12,472 nt of DNA from Christiangramia sp. Lineage in GTDB: Bacteria > Bacteroidota > Bacteroidia > Flavobacteriales > Flavobacteriaceae. Position 1 is the stretch's first letter; each line of letters begins with the position of its first letter. The notes beneath the pieces were generated by a model. That model did not search any database and was not told the origin of the DNA. It saw nothing but the letters and a program-made list of their open reading frames with translations. Positions 1 through 6,328 of the stretch are shown here, piece by piece. A program made the translations under genes and the position numbers. The stretch is from the NCBI GenBank assembly GCA_024635735.1, contig JAGXII010000038.1:1-12472 (forward strand), written 5' to 3'.

Positions 1-1
1 C

Positions 2-388
2 TTTACCGGAGCTGAGGAGATAAGTCTCGTAGATTACCGGCATTTTAACGCGAACCAAACCAGGATAGGCTTTGGCAGTTATGTGGGTAAGTTTAATCTT
101 ATGCCTTATTATGATTTCAGCACCAATCAGAATTACGCGGAATTCCACGCTGAACATGACTTCCAGGGTTGGATTTTAGGAAAACTACCTCTAATTAATA
201 AACTTAATTATAATCTGGTTATTGGCGCTCATCGACTTACGACTGAAGGCCGCAATCCATATTCAGAATATTCTGTAGGGATTGATAATCTCGGATTTGG
301 AAAATACCGGTTTCTGCGTCTGGATTATGTGATTTCAGAATTTAATGGAAACAGGGACGGTGCTTTTATATTTGGATTAAAATTCTAA
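2..388 (+). CDS. C-terminal part of a DUF5686-type outer-membrane beta-barrel protein (5' truncated by window)
   Basis: The frame is open from the window edge to TAA at 386-388, giving 128 visible residues; the real start lies upstream. The visible part alternates hydrophobic and polar residues in short strands separated by turns (for example HDFQGWILGKLPLINKL, then NYNLVIGAHR) and ends in GAFIFGLKF. A terminal aromatic residue is the usual outer-membrane barrel assembly signal. The strand pattern and the 'GKLPLINKL' segment match the C-terminal barrel of DUF5686 proteins of Bacteroidota, which usually carry an N-terminal carboxypeptidase-regulatory-like domain; that domain would be outside this window. 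Function is unknown beyond a surface or outer-membrane role. A GTG at 83 is only an internal codon and not a credible start. The family call comes from pattern recognition, not a search. Confidence 0.75.
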   Translation, partial: FTGAEEISLVDYRHFNANQTRIGFGSYVGKFNLMPYYDFSTNQNYAEFHAEHDFQGWILGKLPLINKLNYNLVIGAHRLTTEGRNPYSEYSVGIDNLGFGKYRFLRLDYVISEFNGNRDGAFIFGLKF

Positions 389-396
389 AAAAAGAA

Positions 397-424
397 AAGG
401 CTGAAATTTCACAATTTCAGCCTT
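397..424. terminator. Bidirectional intrinsic terminator between convergent genes
   Basis: A perfect 12-bp stem, AAGGCTGAAATT (397-408) and AATTTCAGCCTT (413-424), encloses the 4-base loop TCAC. An A-rich run at 386-396 reads as a U-tract on the minus strand, and the plus side continues into a T-rich CATATTTTGATT. It sits between two convergent stop codons (386-388 plus, 447-449 minus). It should end the ruvX-def-DUF5606 operon strongly and the DUF5686 gene more weakly. Confidence 0.85.
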
Positions 425-446
425 CATATTTTGATTCAGTATATAA

Positions 447-884
447 CTATTCTTCTTCGTCCTTCTTGGTTTCCTTGGTTTCAGATTTCTCTTCTTTAGA
501 GAAGTCATCGAATCCATTTTCTATAAGGATATTATACCACTGAATGATCTTTTTCATATCACTCGCATACACTCGATCTTCATCATAATCTGGAAGAACT
601 TCAGAAAAATAAGCTTCCATTTCCTTTTTAGAGGCCTTATGATTAATGGAAGTCGCTCCTCCATTTTCCTTCTCCTTGATTTTTTCTAAAACTTCAACAA
701 GAGGAATTTCTTCGGTATAGGTATAAATCGCTATTTCACTAAGTATACTCACATTATGACGCATATTCACGGCAATCTTCTTCCCGTCAAGCAACGATTT
801 TGCTACAAAACCTCCGCGAGTTTGCGCGGTAAGTTCAAATAAACCGGGTTTTCCCGAAATAGCTAGAATTTTATCTAATCCCAT
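447..884 (-). CDS. DUF5606 domain-containing protein
   Basis: The product has 145 residues from ATG at 882-884 to TAG at 447-449. The N-terminus (MGLDKILAISGKPGLFELTA) and the following strand-rich segment to about residue 60 look like the DUF5606 family of Bacteroidota, small cytoplasmic proteins of unknown function. The middle, about 70-125, is predicted helical, including SKKEMEAYFSEVLPDYDEDR. The last 20 residues are a low-complexity Lys/Glu tail, probably disordered. It is the last gene of the minus-strand operon after def, with a 57-bp gap holding its own candidate promoter. The ruvX/def/DUF5606 neighbourhood is, as I recall, common in flavobacteria, which suggests a housekeeping role. 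No signal peptide, membrane segment or catalytic motif is visible. Confidence 0.8.
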   Translation of the reverse strand: MGLDKILAISGKPGLFELTAQTRGGFVAKSLLDGKKIAVNMRHNVSILSEIAIYTYTEEIPLVEVLEKIKEKENGGATSINHKASKKEMEAYFSEVLPDYDEDRVYASDMKKIIQWYNILIENGFDDFSKEEKSETKETKKDEEE

Positions 885-906
885 AGTAATTTTTAATTTA
901 GGTTGG

Positions 907-937
907 CAAATATCAATTCCCAGAACTAATTATCAAA
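907..937 (-). promoter_or_regulatory. Candidate Bacteroidota promoter for the DUF5606 gene
   Basis: On the minus strand TTTG (934-937) is followed by exactly 19 bp and then GATATTTG (907-914), one mismatch from the -7 consensus TAnnTTTG. Transcription would begin near position 900, leaving a leader of roughly 15 nt before the ATG at 884. It lies wholly in the def-DUF5606 gap. This is the best two-box match in the window, but it rests on consensus only. Confidence 0.45.
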
Positions 938-941
938 ACCC

Positions 942-1532
942 TTAGCGAGCTTTTTTCATATTAGGAAACTTCATTTTATAATCAATATCGATTTTGCCCT
1001 TAGAAATATTTGCAAGCTTGCTCTTTATAAGTCTCTTTTTCAGGCTGGAAAGCTTATCTGTGAACAAAATTCCTTCGATATGATCGTATTCATGCTGAAT
1101 AACACGTGCGGCAAGACCGGAATAGGTATCGGTATGTTTTTTCCAGTTCTCATCATAATACTCAATGGTGATCTCCGGTTTTCTGAAAACATCCTCGCGG
1201 ATTTCGGGAATACTCAAACAACCTTCTCCAAACGCCCACTCTTCTCCTGTCTCTTCAACAATAGTAGGGTTTATAAAAACCTTTCGCATATCCTTAAGTT
1301 GTTCTCTTTCCTTTTCGTCCAGTTCTTCATCTTCAGCAAAAGGTGCAGGATCAATCATGAATAAGCGAATGGGTAATCCAACCTGTGGTGCTGCAAGACC
1401 AACCCCATAAGCGTTGTACATGGTATCCCACATATTGTTAATCAATTCTTCAAGTTTCGCATATTCCTTATCGATCTCTTTCGCTTTCTTCTTTAGTACC
1501 GGATCGCCGTAGGCTATTATTGGTAAAATCAT
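942..1532 (-). CDS. def: Peptide deformylase
   Basis: This metalloenzyme removes the formyl group from the N-terminal methionine of nascent proteins in the cytoplasm. The 196-residue product has all three family motifs: GVGLAAPQ at about residues 43-50 (motif I), EGCLS at 103-107 with metal-ligand Cys105 (motif II), and HEYDH at 147-151 with two His ligands and the catalytic Glu148 (motif III). An acidic, charged insertion at about residues 65-83, between motifs I and II, lengthens the protein over the usual ~170 residues; I believe such a loop is normal in Bacteroidota deformylases. The start is ATG at 1530-1532, directly before ILPIIAYGDPVL, the normal family N-terminus. It lies downstream of ruvX in the same direction, separated from it by the four-helix-bundle unit. 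Confidence 0.97.
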   Translation of the reverse strand: MILPIIAYGDPVLKKKAKEIDKEYAKLEELINNMWDTMYNAYGVGLAAPQVGLPIRLFMIDPAPFAEDEELDEKEREQLKDMRKVFINPTIVEETGEEWAFGEGCLSIPEIREDVFRKPEITIEYYDENWKKHTDTYSGLAARVIQHEYDHIEGILFTDKLSSLKKRLIKSKLANISKGKIDIDYKMKFPNMKKAR

Positions 1533-1546
1533 TTGTAATGTTTATC

Positions 1547-1957
1547 GTTTAATGTTGAGGGTTTAACCCCTGATTATCTGTTTTCTCTGCTGTTTTTCTT
1601 GATGAAATGAAAATTGCTGTTAACTCTTGAGCTTCATCTAAGACACCATTGCATTGATCAATAGATAATAATTTCTCATCTAATAAAAATCGGATCCAGA
1701 AAATACATTCATCTACTTCTTCAATTACAATACTCAGCTTGGCTATAAAGGATTTTTTGCTCTGGCCCAATAAAGTCGCTCTATAATTTGCAGCAACAGA
1801 GGTTGAACTTCGCACCAACTGATTTCTTATATGATTCCCCAGAAATGTTTGAGGTAAAGAAAGGGCTACTTTTATCGTGTGCAAATTTATTTGACCTTAG
1901 CTTTAAATTTCTTTCCATTAAAGCACAATATTAAACATTAAACCCTGAACCTTTAAC
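1547..1957. repeat. Imperfect 20-bp inverted repeats bounding a 411-bp unit
   Basis: The left end, plus strand 1547-1566, reads GTTTAATGTTGAGGGTTTAA. The right end, minus strand 1957-1938, reads GTTAAAGGTTCAGGGTTTAA. They match at 17 of 20 positions, with a 12-of-13 inner core (1554-1566 against 1938-1950). The unit contains almost only the four-helix-bundle gene, whose stop codon lies inside the left repeat. Its borders lie 14 bp from the def start and 1 bp beyond the ruvX stop codon. No clear target-site duplication is visible. The arrangement resembles a small inserted element, but short AT-rich repeats can arise by chance or serve as a processing hairpin. Confidence 0.55.
1549..1918 (-). 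pseudogene. Four-helix-bundle protein (23S rRNA intervening-sequence-protein type), frameshifted near its N-terminus
   Basis: From residue HTIKVALSLPQ on, this is a typical small four-helix-bundle protein of the 23S rRNA IVS-protein family, with the hallmark stretch RNQLVRSSTSVAANYRAT and then SKKSFIAKLSIVIEEVDE. Function is unknown. The main frame has no upstream ATG; its only available start is TTG at 1882-1884, before an in-frame stop at 1897-1899. That TTG would lose most of the first helix. In the next frame, ATG at 1916-1918 encodes MERNLKLRSNKFAH, a normal family N-terminus. Joining the two frames needs one lost CA in the CACAC run at 1877-1881, which would restore FAHTIKVALSLP and a 123-residue protein. 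The gene is therefore probably a slippage pseudogene, or there is a sequencing error or a phase switch. A functional shorter form from TTG is possible but less likely. Confidence 0.7.
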
Positions 1958-1958
1958 C

Positions 1959-2366
1959 TTATTTATAAAGCCAGGTTTGCAAGATGATGGTCGCACTAAT
2001 CTCATCTACCAGAGCTTTGTCACGTCTTTTCTTCTTTTTCAGGCCACTGTCAATCATTGTCTGAACCGCCATTTTACTAGTGAAACGTTCATCTACTCTT
2101 TCAAGTGGCATTTTCGGAAATTTTTCAAAAAATATCTTCAGGAATTCCTGAATATGAACTTCACTTTCAGATGGAGTGTCATCCCATCTTTTAGGTTCTC
2201 CCACCAATACGCGTTCCACCTTTTCATTTTTGAAATAATCTTCCAGAAATTTAACAAGTCCGGCAGTTTGAACCGTTGTCAAACCCGATGCGATCATTTG
2301 TAATTCGTCTGTCACTGCAACACCCGTACGCTTTTGTCCGTAATCCAGTGCTAGAATTCTGGCCAT
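1959..2366 (-). CDS. ruvX: Putative pre-16S rRNA nuclease RuvX/YqgF (Holliday-junction resolvase-like fold)
   Basis: RuvX (YqgF) is a small RNase H-fold nuclease needed for final maturation of the 16S rRNA 5' end in E. coli; it was first described as a Holliday-junction resolvase. The 135-residue product starts MARILALDYGQKRTGVAVTD with the first catalytic Asp at residue 8. DERFTS follows in the middle and LVDEISATIILQTWL near the C-terminus, supplying the other acidic residues. Length equals the E. coli protein (138). I chose ATG at 2364-2366; a TTG six codons upstream would overlap the -7 promoter box and add an unusual N-terminus. It is first in the minus-strand operon and divergent from dapD. 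Confidence 0.93.
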   Translation of the reverse strand: MARILALDYGQKRTGVAVTDELQMIASGLTTVQTAGLVKFLEDYFKNEKVERVLVGEPKRWDDTPSESEVHIQEFLKIFFEKFPKMPLERVDERFTSKMAVQTMIDSGLKKKKRRDKALVDEISATIILQTWLYK

Positions 2367-2381
2367 TTCAAAAAATTTATG

Positions 2382-2412
2382 CAAAGGTAAGGTTTATATT
2401 GATTTGTCCATA
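2382..2412 (-). promoter_or_regulatory. Candidate promoter for the ruvX operon
   Basis: On the minus strand TACCTTTG (2382-2389) is an exact match to the Bacteroidota -7 box TAnnTTTG. TATG (2409-2412), one mismatch from TTTG, lies 19 bp upstream. The predicted start near 2375 gives a short leader before the ATG at 2366, and argues against the upstream TTG start for ruvX. Confidence 0.45.
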
Positions 2413-2430
2413 AATATTAGCAGAGACTGT

Positions 2431-2438
2431 TATATTTG
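2431..2438 (+). promoter_or_regulatory. Candidate -7 box for dapD
   Basis: TATATTTG matches TAnnTTTG exactly, 14 bp before the dapD ATG, which would give a very short leader. The nearest TTTG (2403-2406) is 24 bp upstream, longer than the usual ~19, so the -33 element is weak or missing. It forms a divergent promoter region with ruvX. Confidence 0.35.
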
Positions 2439-2452
2439 AAAAAAAACCAAAA

Positions 2453-3268
2453 ATGGAGCAGTTAAAAGCAAAAATTGAAGAAGCCTGGGAAAACAGGGAT
2501 CTGTTAAAAGATACTGATACTATAAAAGCCATAAGACAGGTAGTAGACCTTTTGGATAAAGGAGAATTACGTGTAGCCGAGCCAACTGCCGATGGATGGC
2601 AGGTTAACGAATGGGTAAAAAAAGGAGTTGTACTATACTTTCCAATTCAGAAAATGGAAACTCTGGAAGCCGGAATCTTTGAATATCATGATAAAATTCC
2701 GCTAAAACGAGGTTACAAAGAAAAAGGAATACGTGTGGTTCCCAATGCTGTTGCAAGACATGGGGCCTATATATCTTCCGGAGTGATCATGATGCCGAGT
2801 TATGTGAATATTGGAGCCTATGTTGATGAAGGAACGATGGTGGATACATGGGCAACGGTTGGAAGCTGTGCGCAAATTGGCAAAAATGTTCATCTAAGTG
2901 GTGGTGTTGGAATTGGCGGTGTTTTAGAGCCATTACAGGCTGCGCCGGTAATTGTAGAAGACAACGCGTTTCTTGGCTCCAGAAGTATCGTTGTTGAAGG
3001 AATTAGAATCGAAAAAGAAGCGGTTCTTGGAGCGAATGTGGTGCTTACCGGATCGACAAAGATCATTGATGTAACAGGTGATGAACCTAAAGAATTCAAG
3101 GGTTATGTTCCTGCACGTTCTGTAGTGATCCCGGGAAGTTATACCAAAAAATTCCCTGCTGGAGAATTCCAGGTGCCATGCGCCCTGATTATTGGTAAAA
3201 GAAAGGAAAGCACTAATAAAAAAACTTCCTTAAATGATGCGCTTCGCGAATACAGCGTAGCGGTTTAA
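2453..3268 (+). CDS. dapD: 2,3,4,5-tetrahydropyridine-2,6-dicarboxylate N-succinyltransferase
   Basis: DapD transfers succinyl from succinyl-CoA to tetrahydrodipicolinate in the succinylase branch of diaminopimelate/lysine synthesis, feeding both lysine and peptidoglycan. The 271-residue product matches the E. coli length (274). After a helical N-terminal domain (about 1-95) there is a left-handed parallel beta-helix of hexapeptide repeats from about residue 96, including SGVIMMPSYVNIGAYVDEG, MVDTWATVGSCAQIGKNVHL and SGGVGIGGVLEP. The C-terminal strand region holds the VPARSVVIPGSYTKKFP segment. Both halves align with the family as I remember it and no expected motif seems missing. ATG at 2453 is the first in the frame and follows an A-rich leader. 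It reads away from ruvX; the following glycosyltransferase gene is on the same strand, but a GC-rich spacer separates them. Confidence 0.97.
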   Translation: MEQLKAKIEEAWENRDLLKDTDTIKAIRQVVDLLDKGELRVAEPTADGWQVNEWVKKGVVLYFPIQKMETLEAGIFEYHDKIPLKRGYKEKGIRVVPNAVARHGAYISSGVIMMPSYVNIGAYVDEGTMVDTWATVGSCAQIGKNVHLSGGVGIGGVLEPLQAAPVIVEDNAFLGSRSIVVEGIRIEKEAVLGANVVLTGSTKIIDVTGDEPKEFKGYVPARSVVIPGSYTKKFPAGEFQVPCALIIGKRKESTNKKTSLNDALREYSVAV

Positions 3269-3299
3269 CCCTCCCCTTGCCCCTCCCAGAGGAAGGGAA
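3269..3299. repeat. GC-rich intergenic spacer with REP-like character
   Basis: Directly after the dapD stop, the tract starting CCCTCCCCTTGCCCCTCCCA and ending AGAGGAAGGGAA is strongly C/G-biased in an AT-rich genome. It contains CCCTT/AAGGG and CCTC/GAGG inverted pairs that could fold. C-rich then G-rich intergenic tracts of this form recur in Bacteroidota genomes as far as I recall. It could act as a weak terminator or be a repeat copy. Copy number cannot be judged from this window. Confidence 0.35.
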
Positions 3300-3327
3300 A
3301 TTGAGTAAATAAATGACTGAGGGATAT

Positions 3328-4389
3328 ATGAAAATACTTGTAATACAAATGAAAATGATTGGGGATGTTCTTACATCCTCAATCTTATTTGAAGCACTTC
3401 GAACAAAATATCCGCAGGCGAGGCTCGAATATCTGATTTATGAGCACACGCAGCCGGTGATAGAAAACAATCCTAATATTGACAAGCTTATTCTTTTTCA
3501 ACCGAAGAAACATTCCTCTTTAAACGGACTTAAGCAAATCGCAAAAAGAGTTCGCAATGAAAATTACGATATAGTGATCGATGTCTATTCCAAGATTAAT
3601 TCAGCTTTGATCACCTCTTATAGTGGAGCAAAAACTAAAATATCTTATAGAAAATGGTACACCCGATTTCTATACAACCAAACTTCCCCCTATAAACCTA
3701 AAGCTGAAACCAAGGCCGGACTTGCTGTTGAAAATAGAATGCAGCTTCTAAAAGCTATCGATTCTAATTTTCCAGTCGAGATAAAACCCAAAATATATCT
3801 TACAGAAGAAGAAAAGAACCAGGCGCAAAAACTATTGGAATCGGCAGGACTTGATAACGACAAGCCTCTTTTTATGATTGGAATTCTGGGCAGCGGACCT
3901 GAGAAGACGTATCCTGATGCTTACATGGCTAAAATTCTGGATCATATAGCAAAAGAGATTCCTTCTAATCTCCTTATCAATTACATCCCCGAGCAAAAAG
4001 ATAGAGTTACGGAAATTCTAAAGCTCTGTGCTCCACAAACAAGAAAACAAATACATACCGGAATTTTCGGAAAAAGCCTTCGCGATTTTATTGTACTATG
4101 TTCAAAGTGCAAAGCTCTTATTGGAAACGAAGGAGGCGCGGTGAATATCGCCAAAGCTCTCAATGTTCCAAGTTTTTCCATTTTTGCCCCACAGACTCCT
4201 AAAAAGGATTGGGGGATTTATGAAGATGATTTTAATAATTTTAGTGTTCATCTTCGTGATTACAGGGAAGATCTTTATGAAAACCTTGATAAAAAACAAT
4301 TGCGAAAAGTGTCTGAAGCGCTTTATCAAACTTTTAAGCCAGAACTCTTTCTCGATAAATTGAATATTTTTCTGAAGAAATTTAAATAA
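3328..4389 (+). CDS. Glycosyltransferase family 9 (heptosyltransferase-like)
   Basis: GT9 enzymes transfer ADP-heptose or related sugars to the inner core of lipopolysaccharide on the cytoplasmic face of the inner membrane. The N-terminus MKILVIQMKMIGDVLTSSIL is the classic GT9 opening, with Asp13 at the position of the catalytic Asp13 of WaaC. The C-terminal half carries GNEGGAVNIAKALNVPSFSIFAP (starting at residue 266), equivalent to the GNDTG-type sugar-nucleotide-binding motif. Length (353) fits the family. I chose ATG at 3328; ATG at 3313 would add five residues (MTEGY), and the sequence GAGGGATAT just before 3328 could assist initiation. The donor sugar cannot be read from sequence. The LPS-kinase gene and two GT4 genes follow, indicating a core-oligosaccharide cluster. 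It converges on the kinase gene with only 3 bp between stops. Confidence 0.88.
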   Translation: MKILVIQMKMIGDVLTSSILFEALRTKYPQARLEYLIYEHTQPVIENNPNIDKLILFQPKKHSSLNGLKQIAKRVRNENYDIVIDVYSKINSALITSYSGAKTKISYRKWYTRFLYNQTSPYKPKAETKAGLAVENRMQLLKAIDSNFPVEIKPKIYLTEEEKNQAQKLLESAGLDNDKPLFMIGILGSGPEKTYPDAYMAKILDHIAKEIPSNLLINYIPEQKDRVTEILKLCAPQTRKQIHTGIFGKSLRDFIVLCSKCKALIGNEGGAVNIAKALNVPSFSIFAPQTPKKDWGIYEDDFNNFSVHLRDYREDLYENLDKKQLRKVSEALYQTFKPELFLDKLNIFLKKFK

Positions 4390-4392
4390 TCC

Positions 4393-5145
4393 CTACTTCC
4401 AGAATTTCAATTTTCTTTTTAATTCCTTTTTACGGTGAAACTTTTCCTGAAATTTCCGTGTAAAAAACCACATTCTTTCAAAGATTTCGGTTTTTGATGA
4501 ACGGGTTAAAGATGCGTATTCATCTGCCATGATTTCAACCATTTCTTTCTTTGGAGTCAGCCTTGAAAAGTTAATCATTCTATCGGTTTTTGTAAGCTCC
4601 TTAAAAACCATCCTGTTAAGATCTACAAGATAAAATTTATAGCCGCTTCCGTCTTTTTTGATCAAAGTGTTTCCCGGTGAATGGTCAAGAAACATAACGT
4701 TATTTTGATGAAGTTTATAAGTAAACCTTGTAAAGGCTCTCAATATTTCTTCATGATTGGGAAAGTCAGGATCTGTAACCAATTCCCTGTAGGTAAGATC
4801 ATAATCTACATGTTTGCTGATATAATAGCTTTCTCCAAAGGTAATCCCTGAATCTTCCTCAACATATCCTATGGGAGCTGGTGTTCCTATACCCTTTTTC
4901 TGAAGAATTTCGGCATAGTAAAAGGAGCGTTCGGCCTTTGATTTCCTGAAGTATTCATAAGCTATTTTATTTATGAAATTGGGAATCCTGAAAGCTTTGA
5001 TGTTGATCTTTACATCTCCAATATCAAAGATTTTAATCGTATTTCGACCCTCATAGATCACTTCTCCTTTCGATTCAAAATTATTGATACAATCGAAAAT
5101 CTCCTCTTTTCGATCCTTATATTCTTTGCTCCACGCAGATTTCAT
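4393..5145 (-). CDS. Lipopolysaccharide kinase (Kdo/WaaP) family protein
   Basis: This is a protein-kinase-like fold enzyme expected to phosphorylate an LPS core sugar such as Kdo or heptose using ATP in the cytoplasm. In the 250-residue product, INIKAFR gives the beta-3 lysine (about K50), and a helix with E72 follows. LHQNNVMFLDHSPGNTLI gives the catalytic loop (Asp154, Asn159), and YLVDLNRM gives the metal-binding Asp175 in a DFG-like position. These are the arrangements of the KdkA/WaaP family, and the 'DHSPGN' loop is that of LPS kinases rather than Ser/Thr kinases. The C-terminus is very basic (HRKKELKRKLKFWK), consistent with contact with the anionic inner membrane. I chose ATG at 5143-5145; a TTG at 5184 would add 13 atypical residues. 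It lies between the GT9 and GT4 genes but on the opposite strand, so it is transcribed independently. The exact acceptor is unknown. Confidence 0.82.
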   Translation of the reverse strand: MKSAWSKEYKDRKEEIFDCINNFESKGEVIYEGRNTIKIFDIGDVKINIKAFRIPNFINKIAYEYFRKSKAERSFYYAEILQKKGIGTPAPIGYVEEDSGITFGESYYISKHVDYDLTYRELVTDPDFPNHEEILRAFTRFTYKLHQNNVMFLDHSPGNTLIKKDGSGYKFYLVDLNRMVFKELTKTDRMINFSRLTPKKEMVEIMADEYASLTRSSKTEIFERMWFFTRKFQEKFHRKKELKRKLKFWK

Positions 5146-5149
5146 ACCA

Positions 5150-5157
5150 CAAAAGTA
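5150..5157 (-). promoter_or_regulatory. Candidate -7 box immediately before the LPS-kinase ATG
   Basis: On the minus strand TACTTTTG matches TAnnTTTG exactly and ends 4 bases before the ATG at 5145. If used, the transcript would start at or next to the start codon, so the mRNA would be nearly leaderless. No good -33 TTTG lies at 19 bp. It is an exact -7 match only. Confidence 0.3.
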
Positions 5158-5238
5158 GAATTTACAAATTGTAATTACAGGCAATTTTGTTGTTTTTAAT
5201 TCATTTACCTTTACAGTCGTTTCTAAAGAAATGTATAT

Positions 5239-6315
5239 ATGTCAAAGAAACCAAGCATATTTCTTGAATCTCACCATCTCAATAATCAATGTACAGGCTT
5301 TGGCCAATTCAATTACTGGCTGATAAAAAAACTATCAGAAAGAAATCGCGATTTTGAATTGGTGGTGAACTGCAAGAACAAGAACATGTTGGATGACTTT
5401 AAGAATGTGACCTTCAATAAATACTATTCGATTACCCGATATAAAAATTTTAGAACTCGAAAAAAATTTAATCTCTGGCATTCACTGAACCAGAATACTA
5501 AAACAGAACCCTACAACGACCTTCCATATTTACTCACTATTCATGACGTGATTTTCATGGAAACAAACCTGGGAAAGGAAACTAAAAAAAATAAGGCACA
5601 ACTTGAAGAAAAGATCCAGAGATCCAATGCGATTACATATATTTCTGAATATGCCAGAAAGACCACTAATGAGCATTTTGATATTTCTCCGGAAGTAGAA
5701 CAAAAAGTTATTTACAACGGCAATCCGGTTTTAGCAGTTGACCCAATTAGGAATATAAGAACTGGCGAAGAAACCAAAAGACCATTCCTTTTCAGTATAG
5801 GGCAATTCACTGAACGTAAAAATTTTCATGCCCTGGTGGGAATGCTCGATAAATTAAAAGATTTTAATCTGGTTCTCGCGGGAAATAGTAACAAACCTTA
5901 TGGAGAGTTTGTTCAAAAGGAAATTGAAAAATATAATCTTGAAGATCGTATTTTTCTGGTAGGGAAGATCTCTGAGAAAAAAAAGCATTTTTATCTTCAA
6001 AATTGTACGGCTTTCGTATTCCCTTCTCTGTTTGAAGGTTTCGGGCTACCTCCAATTGAGGCCATGGCTTATGGTAAGCCGGTATTCCTTGCAAATACAA
6101 CTTCTTTGCCCGAAATTGGCGGTAATGTCGCATTTTACTGGAATAAATTTTCGTCGGCTTATATGGTTGAAGTGTTTGAAAAAGGAATGACAACATTTGA
6201 AGAAAACAGGGAAACTATCTCTACAGCACTAAAGGAAAGGGCCGCTTCTTTTGACTGGGATAAAACTGCAAAAGAATATCTGGAGCTTTATTCCGGAATC
6301 CTGAAGAAGGTTTAA
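5239..6315 (+). CDS. Glycosyltransferase family 4 (GT-B fold)
   Basis: This cytoplasmic or membrane-associated GT-B retaining glycosyltransferase has 358 residues. The acceptor-side N-terminal half contains a glycine motif (CTGFGQFNYWL, about 19-28) and LLTIHDVIF (99-106). The donor half has FLFSIGQFTERKNFHALV (183-200), and the EX7E motif lies in FEGFGLPPIEAMAYGKPV (E266 and E274), followed by TSLPEIGG. This is the pattern of mannosyl- or other NDP-sugar transferases; sugar and linkage cannot be assigned. The ATG at 5239 follows ATGTATAT, and a second out-of-frame ATG lies at 5231. It is divergent from the LPS-kinase gene across 93 bp, and 13 bp precede the next GT4 gene, so the two are probably cotranscribed. 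The likely role is LPS core or another surface polysaccharide. Confidence 0.88.
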   Translation: MSKKPSIFLESHHLNNQCTGFGQFNYWLIKKLSERNRDFELVVNCKNKNMLDDFKNVTFNKYYSITRYKNFRTRKKFNLWHSLNQNTKTEPYNDLPYLLTIHDVIFMETNLGKETKKNKAQLEEKIQRSNAITYISEYARKTTNEHFDISPEVEQKVIYNGNPVLAVDPIRNIRTGEETKRPFLFSIGQFTERKNFHALVGMLDKLKDFNLVLAGNSNKPYGEFVQKEIEKYNLEDRIFLVGKISEKKKHFYLQNCTAFVFPSLFEGFGLPPIEAMAYGKPVFLANTTSLPEIGGNVAFYWNKFSSAYMVEVFEKGMTTFEENRETISTALKERAASFDWDKTAKEYLELYSGILKKV

Positions 6316-6328
6316 ACTTTATATTTCA

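Noticed and set aside
1080..1410. Two plus-strand reading frames (94 and 81 codons) opposite def
   Set aside because: They are antisense to a clearly real peptide deformylase gene with all three motifs, and their translations are low-complexity Ser/Phe-rich.
2382..2384. TTG as the start of ruvX (141-residue version)
   Set aside because: It lies inside an exact -7 promoter box and adds MHKFFE before MARILALDYG, the normal family start.
5864..6196. 110-codon minus-strand frame inside the first GT4 gene
   Set aside because: It mirrors conserved GT4 donor-domain codons and its translation has no recognisable pattern.
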